Notes under the pieces: generated by a model
Seen by the model: the letters and a program-made list of their open reading frames with translations, nothing else
What the model was told of the DNA's origin: nothing
Database searches by the model: none
Program-made: the position numbers and the translations under genes
Assembly: GCA_037693485.1 (NCBI GenBank)
Contig: CM075348.1
Coordinates: 12,258,501 to 12,322,500, forward strand
DNA length: 64,000 nucleotides
Source: Kitagawia praeruptora
Taxonomy: Eukaryota > Streptophyta > Magnoliopsida > Apiales > Apiaceae
Direction of reading: 5' to 3'
Shown here: one piece after another, positions 54,627 through 64,000 of the stretch
Position numbering within the stretch: the stretch's first letter is position 1
Layout: every line of letters starts with the position of its first letter

Positions 54627-54811
54627 GTGTCAACGTGTGGGCTTGTCCGTGAAATTTGTCTCCGCAAATTAACAAAACAGACACCCTTAACATCACCATT
54701 TCATGGTTCCAAATTCTAACCGCAACCATAGAGATACAAACTAATATCCATCTTTTTCTTTCCTACATTCCTTGCAGAAAATTTATAGCATTAAGAAAAG
54801 GTAACAAAAAA

Positions 54812-56293
54812 ATGGTAAATGAAGGTGAAACAAAGGAGAAGAGAAAGCCCAGGTTCTTATGTCTTCATGGGTTCAGAACAAGTGGTCATATTCTCAAGAC
54901 ACAGTTACAAAAGTGGCCTAACTCTGTTCTTGATCAGCTTGATTTAGTTTTCCCTGATGCTCCTTTTCCATGCACTGGCAAATCTGAGGTTGAAGGATTT
55001 TTCGATCCTCCGTATTACGAATGGTTTCAATTTAACAAGGTAACTTTATGATTAAATCATTCATAAGAAATGTGAAAATTTGTGTAAAGAGAGATGTGTT
55101 CATTGATTTTTTTTTAATGTAATTTGATAGGAGTTTACAGAGTACACTAATTTTGATGAGTGTCTTGCTTATATTGAAGATTTGATGATCAAGAATGGAC
55201 CCTTTGATGGCCTGCTTGGTTTCTCACAGGTACATTTGTTTGATGGAATTTGGATTTTCATAGATTTCGAAATTGAAAGGATTCGTAAATATTGTGGTAA
55301 ATTAATAGCAACATTTGTTTTATGGAAATGAGCTTGGTATGTTCATGCTTCCTTTCATAGATTGGAGCTGCCTACCAGTTTCTTGTCCTAGTTCAGCTGG
55401 AAATCATGCATATGTTTTATTTGAATGGAATTGACCTTTCTGATTTTCGAATTCCCAAGTAGTGAGTAAATGTAAAAGTATGTATGTAACTGGGTTTTTT
55501 TAATCTATTATCCACCTGAACATCTGATTTTGAAATTTTCTGAACTATGAAGGGATCAATTTTATCAGCAGCACTGCCTGGACTGCAATCTAAGGTATGC
55601 GCGATGTCTTCTTTCTCCCAAGTAGTTTTACAGTAAAAACTTCTCATGTCATATCTGATGTTTTGTGTAGGGTGCAGCTCTTTCAAAAGTGCCAAAAATA
55701 AAGTTCTTTAGGAACAAAGCAGTGGCTGATAGTGCTTACTCATCACCAATTCAGTGCCCATCTGTTCACTTTTTAGGTACTTTTTTTTTTTTTTTTTTGT
55801 CATTTTGATTTTAAGTTTTCACAGTTTATATTCTTTGTCCACACACAGTCACTTTGAAACATGAAGCATTCTGCAGCCTTATGTTGGACATGAGTAACTT
55901 AAACAGTTTAGATTTGTTTTAACAATATGTTGTATGTTGTAGAGAGTATATTTTGTATTAATTCAAATCCGATGTTAATGGTCTCTTATCAATACACAAT
56001 TTATTTTCCTCATTTCAATTCACATTTATCCGTGTTGCAGGAGAGACGGATTTTCTAAAGCAATATGGGGCTGAACTTATAGAACACTTTGTAGACCCTG
56101 TTGTAATACATCATCCTAAGGGCCACACTATACCACAACTTGGTAAATTTTTAAATTACTATAAGCTCTTTCACCGAAAATTTCTCCCTCCATGTATAGT
56201 ACATTATCAATTTATAGATATGGAATTGTCATTATTTTAGATGAGAAGGGTTTGGAGATGATGTTAAGCTTTCTGGAAAGGATTCAAAAGTGA
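54812..56293 (+). CDS. FSH1/OVCA2-type serine hydrolase, copy 3 (six exons, intact)
   Basis: Exons 54812-55039, 55131-55229, 55553-55594, 55671-55776, 56041-56142 and 56241-56293, all with GT-AG borders and in frame, encode the same ~209-residue protein as copy 2 except IPQL for IPRL near the C-terminus. Catalytic Ser (GFSQG), Asp (GETDFLK) and His (HHPKGHT) are all present. The same short gap after KIKF in exon 4 is seen. Intron 4 is shorter than in copy 2. A hAT insertion lies 186 bp upstream of the ATG and could alter expression. Only one set of exons 5-6. Which copy is expressed cannot be told from sequence. Confidence 0.85.
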
Positions 56294-57086
56294 GGACCAG
56301 CCACTAGAGTTGCTGCATGCGAATGGTTTAGATATGTTTCCACCACATTATGAGATTTGTAGAGAGTAAGTAGAAATTATAGGTGCATATGGCAGTTTCA
56401 GAACTAATAATGTAATATTTCAAATGAAATCAAATATATCCATATTCGCAGTATGACAAACGAACATTTTGTGGCTTGTGAGTAATGTTGCATACTTGTA
56501 TGAAGTATATAGCACTCTATGGTTTCACTCTACTGCTATATTCATAACAAATTTTGAGAATTAACCATAAAATTTCAAGAAATGCTTTCTAATAAGTTGG
56601 CTAGTTTTCAGAACAGCTCAGAAAGGTAATAACAGAACCAGCCGACAGCAGAAACACTAGCAATGTCAGGTGCAATCAAAACCGGCTCTTGAGTTTGCCA
56701 GAGGAAGGTGGTGCTATATATGAAAAGCTGATATATTTAATTACTTCATAAATTCAAAGCTGATGTCCATGTTCCTTGCTCACGAGGGTGTCTGGTATAT
56801 GTGAAGTCTGGGGCTTCACCTTCTATAGTTTCGACAAATATTCTTTCCTGAAGTAAGACGATTACAAAAGAAAGTACAATCGACTAATCGAGCCCTTGCA
56901 CTGGGTTAAGAGTTGTGTTACTACTTATTGTCAGAGTGCAGAATTGAGATATACTGAGAAAAGAATCAGAAGGCAGTTGAGAGTACTAAAGGGATAAATT
57001 AAAAGCAACAGTTTCTTGACATACTATTTTTTACATGATTTAATATTATATTAAAGATTAAATGAATACAACTATACAACATCGGT
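56294..57086 (+). other. 3' flank of hydrolase copy 3
   Basis: Matches 29619-30411. No gene seen. Confidence 0.5.
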
Positions 57087-57205
57087 GGGGAAGTAGCTCA
57101 ATTGGTAGAGCATTTATCATATTATTATGATTGTTTCTTGTGTACAATGTACATTGTTGGGAATGTTTCATGCTGAAACAAGGTTTGAGGTTCGAATCCT
57201 CGCTT
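57087..57205 (+). ncRNA. tRNA-like sequence, 3' acceptor strand lost
   Basis: Counterpart of 30412-30580 without the internal duplication; T arm TGAGG-TTCGAAT-CCTCG, then CGCTT runs into ACATGATTTAATATT. Confidence 0.55.
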
Positions 57206-57259
57206 ACATGATTTAATATTATATTAAAGATTAAATGAATACAAATATACAACATCGTT

Positions 57260-57384
57260 GGGGAAGTAGCTCAATTGGTAGAGCATTTATCATATTATTA
57301 TGATTGTTTCTTGTGTACAATGTACATTATTGGGAAATGTTTCATGTTGAAACAAGGTTCGAGGTTCGAATCCTCGCTTCTCCA
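57260..57384 (+). ncRNA. tRNA-like sequence with expanded anticodon arm
   Basis: Counterpart of 30634-30758; complete acceptor, D and T arms and Pol III boxes, 125 nt. Confidence 0.6.
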
Positions 57385-58097
57385 TTAATATTTATTTTTA
57401 TTTTTTAAAATCGTGTTGTAGGGATTCAACAGAGCTAATATATCGATTAAGCAAAGTTCGAGATTCAGTTCTCGCTCCTTGTACTTTTTCCCATAATTGA
57501 GTTTTTTTTCATTATTGTTTAATGCTTATGGTTCATTTAACTTTACTGTCTTGAGAAGCAGGGTTCTTGCAGCACTTAAGTCGTTACACACATTGGAAGC
57601 AATGTTGATGAATTTCTTTGTGCTGGTATCAATGAAGTTTGATTTCAATAATAATTCAGTTATTTTGAAATGTAGTAATATAATATACTACTTTTTTTTT
57701 CTAGTTCAATTTTCGCTCATCCGAAATTTATCTAAGAATATGCGGTTAGAAGCTTTACTAAAAAAAGGGGGAAAAATGTCACGCTAAAACAAGGTTTGAG
57801 TAATTGAGTTAGCATTACTCATTTGTAATTTTGTATATCTTTTTTCTAAAATAGTGCATCTTGATATCCTTATTTGCTTCACATGTTCCTCTCACACTGG
57901 GGGTCTGGTAACATAGAACGACTATTTTGGAACATTTGTTAATATATCGCATAGTTTCAAAATTAATTAGTTTTACATGATTCTAATTTCTAACTATTTT
58001 TCAGTTTTATTTTTTTTAAATGCAATAATTTTGAGATGCCTTGTTATTTGGTACTAAATTCAAGGATAAAATGAACATATTCATGTACAACATTATT

Positions 58098-58189
58098 GGG
58101 GAAGTAGCTCAATTGGTAGAGCATTATTATATCCAAGTAGTGAGATCTTATTTCTAATAAGGTTCGAGGTTCGAATCCTTGCTTCTTTA
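58098..58189 (+). ncRNA. tRNA-like sequence, short form (92 nt)
   Basis: Counterpart of 31472-31563, with the same TTATT/AATAA anticodon-like stem and weakened acceptor (CTTCTTT). Confidence 0.5.
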
Positions 58190-59565
58190 TATATCTATTT
58201 TGTTTTAATTGAGCTACGTTTTGTTTTGCTAGCTCATTCCATTCCTTGTGCAATTTTTTCTACTCTGATCAAGTCCTCCCTTCTTCATACATTTTATTCT
58301 TTTGTAAATCGTGCTGCAGGGATTGACCGGAGCTAATTATTTGTTCATTACATTCGTTGGACAACTATGGCCTCTTGGGACTGTAGTGCTGCAGCTCCTA
58401 ATTTTCTTCTGCCTAAACAACGACATATTTTCATATCAATATCCAGTTCTATCTATTTCTAAAAAATGAAGATAATTAAACACGCAAAGCAAAGAATACG
58501 CACACGTGAACATTTTGAAAGTGCGAGACATTCACCACCATAAGTGTATATATATCGTTTCTTCTTGGTACAATATTGTGTCATATTGATTTCATTTTGA
58601 GGTATTTGTGGAAACTCTTCATTGTTAAATTTTTCTTTTCATAGTTCATGTATTTAGTGATTGACTTAATGGAATAAAAAAACTCTGTTCATTGTTACAT
58701 TTTCTTTTTTTTAGTTCCTTTGTTCACTGGTAGAATTAATGAAAAGAGTTGTCATCTCAGCAAGCAAGCATGTGTTTAGACAATTAGCATACTAGAGGAT
58801 CTTAATCTACTACTTACAGACTACCAAGTTTCACTTTTGTAAATGAGGTTACAGTATATCAATGGGGCTCGGTTTGTGATTTGGGATGGTAGATAACAAA
58901 TACAACAAGAGTTTATTGCTATTTTTATTTTGGAAGGCTAGAATAAGATTATAATCAAACTCCTTCAGTTGTAGTAGGAGGAAAACAACAGATAGACTGC
59001 ACTACATATTTGGCTACAAAAAAATTCCAAACACCATTAATATAACAAGAACACTAATGAGAAGACTTATAATAGAGAAATACACTCAAATTATGGACCT
59101 AATTTTACTTTTTTTCTCTCTCTTTGTTTTAAGGAGGGTCTAAATATTTAAATCTAGAAGCGTTTCCAACATTAATTTTGATGAAAAATGTGTACATTAT
59201 ACTTCTTATAATTATATACTACTCCTTAAAAATTATATGTCCTACATAAAAATAATTATTATTTCATGATTGCAAATTATTTATTTTATACCAATATATA
59301 AAGTTCGATGGCTTGCCAAAGGCGAGGCCGAGAAGCAAATAACAAATTTTAGTTTATGCATAAATGATAATTATTTTTAAAAAAATACAATTTATATATA
59401 CAAGTCATAATTATATTATATTAATATATAAAGTTCGACGGCTCGCAGGCCCTTACAAATAATGAATTTAGTTTATGCACAAATGATAATTTTTTTAAAA
59501 AAAATTACAATTTTAGTGCAATAATACAAAGTGCATAAAATAAAACAAATGAATTTTAAGTACAA
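58190..59565 (+). other. unit 3' flank, no gene recognised
   Basis: Matches 31564-32940, including the AAAGGCGAGGCCGAGAAGC island (about 59319). Confidence 0.45.
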
Positions 59566-61066
59566 TCTATACTATATTATAAAAGTCGAAACATTAAAAG
59601 TTTGGTTGGTCGGTCGGTCGGTACGGTACCTATTGATTTTACTTATTTACCCTTACTCAAATAAAATCCATCATACTAACTAATTAATTTCTTTTTTCAG
59701 GTTAAACATATTATCTTATCTATTTTTCAATAAATAAATAATTTTCTTTTTCAGGTAAATTCAATATCTTTTATATTTTATCTAACTAAAATTTCCATCA
59801 TACTAACTAATTAATTTCCCTTTTCAGGTTAAACATATTATCTTTTCTATTTTTCAAAAACTAAATAATCTCTTTTTTCAGGTAAAATACAATATTTTTT
59901 ATATTTTATCTAACTAAAATTTCTACTTTATTAATCAATTTCCTTTTTCAGGTTAAACATATTACCTTTTCTATTTTTCAGTAACTAAATAATTTCCTTC
60001 TTAGGTAAAATACAATATCTTTTACATTTTATCTAACTAAAATTTCTCCTTTTTTGAAAACTACGATCAATTTTATATAATAACATAATTATATTATAAT
60101 TAGTATTAACTAATCAATTACCTTTTTGATCCAAAATACGTTACCTTTTCTCTAACTAAAATCTCTCTTTTTCCAATTATATCATGGACGGTTACATTTT
60201 TCAAACACGTTACCTTTTTTCCTTTCTCTTACGTGAATCTCTCTTTTTCCAATTATATAACGGGCGATTCTATTTAATAAAAATAAAATAATAATATTAT
60301 AGTACTAATAATTAACTGATTACCTTTGCAACTAAAACGTATCATCTTTTATATTTTTTCTAATTAAATTCCCTTTTTTCTAGAAATTTCAGGGGCAACA
60401 TTAATTTCTCATTTTCTAAAAACTATGAGCAATTTTATTTAGTAAACTAACATTATTAAATTATAATTACTATAAACTAATCAATTACCTTTTTCACATA
60501 AATTATGTCATCTTTTTAATTTTCATGTTACCTTTCTATTTTTTAAAAATAAAATCTCTCTTTTTCCGATTATATCACGAACGGTTCTGTTTAATACAAT
60601 AAACTAATAATATTATAATATTAATAATTAAGCGATTACCTTTTTTTATTTAAAACGTATCATCTTCTATTTAATGAAATAAAATAATAATTATATAAAT
60701 ACTAATAATTAGCCGATTACCTTTTTCAAGTAAAACCTATCATTTTTCCTATATTTTCTAACTAAAATCCCTCATTTTCTAGAAATATCATGGATAACAT
60801 TTATATAATTATTATCAAATCATCTCATATAAAAATTTAAGCCTCCCAAATTTATATTTTAAAAAAATTAAATTAAATTAATGAAAAATTCATATAAAAC
60901 GAAAAACATCCGTTAGATTTTTAGTTTAAATTAGAATTGATAGATCTAATGATTAAATATATTACATGTTTAAATTTATTTACTAAATACATACCCAAAA
61001 ATATGACATCATATCTTCTAACCACTAACAAAATATAATAAAAGTTCCTGTACAACGAATAATATC
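59566..61066 (+). mobile_element. Helitron 5' part, truncated
   Basis: Same insertion point and 5' end (TCTATACTATATTATAAAAG) as at 32941; homologous for 1.5 kb, then interrupted by an LTR. The GGTC microrepeat after the 5' end has one unit fewer than copy 2. Confidence 0.85.
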
Positions 61067-61584
61067 TGTTGTGGAATAAAAACTAGGTTATTAGATTGCG
61101 GCTAGGGTTTGATGTATTTAATGCTAGGGTGTATGAGCTTCGTGCTTTAATGGCTGCTTCTGCGTTCGAGACTTAAACGGTCCTCACAGAATGCCTACGT
61201 ATCTCTGTATTAAGAGAATCAAGCCAATAAAACGTAGTTCTGAGATGAGGGGTCAGACCCTTTATATAGGCTGAGAAGCCCTAAAATCGTAGTAGGGTTA
61301 GGTGACTTGGTGGGCAAGTCACCGCCTCTAGGAAGGTTCCGGATCCATTCCTTGTAGGAGTCTGTTTCCTTGTATGACTGTGTGGCTTGGAGGCTACTCT
61401 TTGTAGAGATAATGTCCTTATTGACTTGTATCTCCCAGCTGTTAATTATCCCTAAATATTAATTACGAAATTAATATTATAACTGGGGTTTGGGCCCATC
61501 TGGTGGGCCCCACGTTTGGACCATTCTAGGTCTAATCAATGCCACATTAAATGTGTCTTTAGGGCTTACTTTTAGCCCATATCA
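61067..61584 (-). repeat. 3' LTR of element 3
   Basis: Minus strand: TGATATGGGC start, CCTATATAAAGGG TATA box (about 61270-61258), ending CAACA at 61067 (or CCACA at 61070). The left neighbour is Helitron sequence. Confidence 0.7.
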
Positions 61585-61734
61585 TTTGCCCCCCAACTTC
61601 TAGGAAAACTGATCAGGTTTTCCTTGAAGTTATAACGGCCTTACATGAGACTTGGGTCAGGGTTTATTGCTCTTACATGAGTATTTTCAACTTATCATCT
61701 TAATGTAAAGCGTGGAGCGACCGACGCAATTTAC

Positions 61735-61895
61735 GACGATGTTGAACGACACTAAGCGGTGTTAAATGGCACTAGACAGCGCTAATCAGCCTTAAACAAT
61801 GTTTAAACAGTGTTAAACAATGTTAAATGGCATAAAATGGCACTAACGGCACTAATCGGCGCTAAACGGTGCTATACCGGCACTAAACGGTGCTA
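61735..61895. repeat. short minisatellite, GGCACTAAACG-like units
   Basis: About 14 degenerate 10-13-bp units: GGCACTAGACAGC, GGCACTAACG, GGCGCTAAACG, GGTGCTATACC, GGCACTAAACG. Confidence 0.75.
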
Positions 61896-62014
61896 ATATA
61901 AATTTTTTATTAGCTTGGAAATTTTTTATTTCTGAAGACTAGTACTATTCAGAAATTATCGTTTCGACTTATTTTTCTAAAATTTTATCACTAATTTTGC
62001 TTCCAAAATTGCAT

Positions 62015-62015
<1 letters not shown>

Positions 62016-62052
<37 letters not shown>
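62016..62052. repeat. poly(T) tract, 37 bp
   Basis: Uninterrupted T run, equivalent to poly(A) on the element's sense strand. Confidence 0.95.
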
Positions 62053-62054
<2 letters not shown>

Positions 62055-62740
62055 CTCAATTTCGAGCTCAGTTTCGAGCTCAATTTTCGAGCTCAAACTG
62101 TCCCAGGTTGTGGCTTTTTTCGAGCTCGTTTAGTTCATTTTCGACCTGAGCTTTTCGAGCTCAACCAGTACAAATTCGAGCTCAAATAACGAGCTCAAAT
62201 AGGGCCAGGTCGTGGCTTTTTTCGTAGAAAGCCAGTGTTTTTTCGATCTCAAATTTACGAGCTCAAATCTAGAGAATATCGACCTCACTTAGGTTCCAGG
62301 TCGTGAGCTTCGAGCTCAATTTACAGTTGATTTTCGACCTCAAATTTAAGAAGAAACAATCTTTAAAATGGTTCCAGGTCGCGCCTTTTTTGTAGGTTTT
62401 CCAGTTCTTTTTCGACCTGGAATTCACGACCTTGATTTAATGTAATCTCGACCTCGAATAAATCCCAGGTCATATGGATATCCCATTTTTCTCAGTTCAA
62501 TTTCGACCTGGAATTAACGATCTCAAATGAAGAAAAAACGACCTCAAAAGGGTCCTAGGTCGTGTGGATTTTCTTGAATTCCTAGTACAAATTCGACCTA
62601 GAATTTGCGATTTCAAACTGTGTTGTAACGACCTCAAAATTAGAGGCTACTCACGACCTCAAACTGAGTTTTCCAGGTCGTTTAGTCAAGCTCGTACTTA
62701 CACTGAAAATTGAGGTCAAATGCTACGACCTCGTGCCCCC
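62053..62740. repeat. degenerate CGAGCTCAAA / CGACCTCAAA repeat region
   Basis: More than 30 short motifs of the form (C/T)GA(G/C)CTCAAA or CCAGGTCGTG in a loose ~45-90-bp periodicity. The left part is enriched for CGAGCTC (itself palindromic) and the right part for CGACCTC. Confidence 0.75.
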
Positions 62741-63068
62741 TTTTAATTTTTTGTCCAAGTTTTGTTGGACTTTAATGGGCCATGCCTTTTAATTTCCATG
62801 GGCCTTGGTCTTCAAACCATTTGGGCCTATCCTAATTATGTATTTGGGCTCTTCTTCTTGAAGCCCCATCTTGACTTCGACTTGGGCTTTAACAGGCCTG
62901 GTGCTGTTTGGCCTTTTTAAAGTCCACTTTGTGTTGATGGCCCACAAAGGTTTCCAATAGGCTACAGCCGGTTGACCTTCTTCCTCTTCTTTCGGGTCTT
63001 TCCTTGGTTTGTAGGACCTTGCCTTGGTTTGAATTTAGCCACTAGTTCCTGATTTTTAGGCCTTCAAT
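62741..63068. other. spacer rich in GGGCC/TTGGGC
   Basis: No gene. Repeated ATGGGCC, TTTGGGC and AGGCC words; probably 3' non-coding sequence of element 3. Confidence 0.4.
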
Positions 63069-64000
63069 TCAAACAACCAGCTTAATTTGAGGCAAACGGC
63101 CTTGTTGGCCATCAAGGCGAATGCGTATCTCAATGCTCTCACTGACAGTTTCGTGCCTCCAAGGCATTATCATAGAGCCAACCAGTCTCAAGATGAGCTT
63201 TGATGGGGGTCTGTCTAGCAACTTCCAACGTCGATGGGCGCCAACAATTTGCGCTCTATAGTGGGGTCTCCAAGACCTGATAGTAAACACTTCTAGTGTA
63301 ATTCTCGATTTCAGACGAGGCGAATTTGGACAAGGCATCGGTGGTTATACAAGTTGGTATTCCTCGAATCATACCATACCAACTGTGATTTTACAATTTT
63401 CAGATATTTCAACATCGTTTCATCTTTGGCTTTTAGAGCTCTACTTACTTGGGCTATCACCAGCCTTGAGTCTCCATAGACTTTAAGATTTTTGGCCCTC
63501 ATGGCTAAAGACGAGCCTAGTCCGGCCTTCAAGGCTTTATACTCTGCCTCGTTATTGTTTGTCGAAAAATATTCAACTTCAAGGCACATTCAATCGCGAA
63601 GCCATCAGGGCTCTGTAGGACTATACAAGCACCACTTGATTTTGTTTTTGATGCCCTATCAAAATAGAGCACCCAATGTTTCTTCTAAACTTTATAAGTT
63701 CTCTCCCTCTTGGGGTGTCTCATCTTGCCCTTACTATAAGTTCTCTCCCTCTTGGGGTGTCTCATCTTGCCCTTACTATAAGTTCTCTCCCTCTTGGGGT
63801 GTCTCATCTTGCCCTTACTGGGGTGTTGTGCCTTCCTGCCCCCGACTTCTTGGTTGTCAATGGTATATTCAACTAAGAAGTCAACGAGTACCTGTGCTTT
63901 AATTGCAATTCGAGGATTGTACGCGATATCAAATTATCTGAGTTCTATCGCCCACTTAGCTAGCCTTCGGGTTATGCAATATGTTTCTCAGTTGCTGGTC
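63069..64000 (-). pseudogene. degraded pol fragment: RNase H and aRNH of element 3
   Basis: Minus strand. At the window edge KWAIELR, a stop, then FDIAYNPRIAIKAQVLVDF gives the end of the first RNase H. A 14-residue repeat, KGKMRHPKRERTYS, follows three times. Then the aRNH domain: VLYFDRASK (first Asp), a frame change, STNNNEAEYKALKAG (Glu) and VYGDSRLVIAQV (Asp). Beyond that a frameshift moves the DALSKFAS-like end out of frame. At least one stop and two frameshifts make it non-functional. The reverse transcriptase lies outside the window and integrase was not recognised between here and the LTR, so it may be deleted. Confidence 0.75.
63695..63820 (-). repeat. 42-bp tandem triplication in the pol fragment
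   Basis: TAAGTTCTCTCCCTCTTGGG plus GTGTCTCATCTTGCCCTTAC repeats at 63695, 63737 and 63779. 42 bp is a multiple of three, so the reading frame is kept. Confidence 0.95.

Larger units (their letters stand above)
53336..61066 (+). repeat. segmental duplication unit, copy 3
   Basis: Starts with the same sequence as copy 1 (ATTGATGGGCGTGAGA) and follows copy 2 through the hydrolase gene, tRNA-like cluster and first 1.5 kb of the Helitron, where it is cut by the minus-strand retroelement. The inner join is the same as in copy 2, so the Helitron inserted before this duplication. Confidence 0.85.
61067..64000 (-). mobile_element. Ty3/gypsy retrotransposon, Tat lineage, minus strand, 3' part (element 3)
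   Basis: Reading right to left: degraded pol (RNase H 1, aRNH) at 64000-63069, a repetitive 3' region, a polypurine tract (minus: AGTTGGGGGGCAAA, 61598-61585) and a 3' LTR (61584-61067). PPT and LTR start (GGGGGGCAAA then TGAT) match element 2. No antisense ORF was recognised. The rest lies beyond the window. Confidence 0.8.

Overview
This is nuclear DNA from a flowering plant, most likely a eudicot. It is AT-rich and gene-poor, has GT-AG introns and several classes of plant transposon, and its recognisable exons all resemble plant proteins. I cannot name the species. Nearly everything here is mobile DNA or debris from it. The only plausible host genes are two near-identical copies of a small FSH1/OVCA2-type serine hydrolase.

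Layout. (1) 463-7248 looks like a Mutator-like element of the Pack-MULE kind. Imperfect terminal inverted repeats enclose exon fragments of four unrelated host genes (myosin XI, NOP56, mitochondrial CPN60, asparagine synthetase) and many copies of a short palindrome. (2) 8102-12440 is the first, decayed copy of a repeated unit made of the hydrolase gene plus a cluster of tRNA-like sequences, followed by a broken MPS1/TTK kinase exon. (3) 17207-25315 is a 5'-truncated Ty3/gypsy element of the Tat lineage with an antisense gene and a 3' LTR, interrupted by a SINE-like insert. (4) 25946 to about 34570 is the second unit copy, with a complete six-exon hydrolase gene, more tRNA-like sequences and a composite non-autonomous Helitron (32941-38954). 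(5) 40128-41675 is a partial unit copy that keeps the empty Helitron site. (6) 41676-52632 is a nearly complete Tat-lineage retrotransposon with an intact 1917-residue gag-pol, a 92-bp tandem array, a spliced antisense gene with its own TATA box and G-box, and two LTRs, the 5' one truncated. (7) 53336-61066 is the third unit copy, carrying a clean hAT-type insertion upstream of a second complete hydrolase gene. (8) 61067-64000 is the 3' part of another Tat-lineage element on the minus strand, running off the window.

The unit copies probably arose by segmental tandem duplication, with transposons inserting before, between and after the duplication events. The most unusual items are the multi-gene capture in the Pack-MULE candidate, the family of tRNA-like sequences with an expanded anticodon arm, the antisense gene of the Tat elements with its private promoter, and the matched filled and empty Helitron sites.
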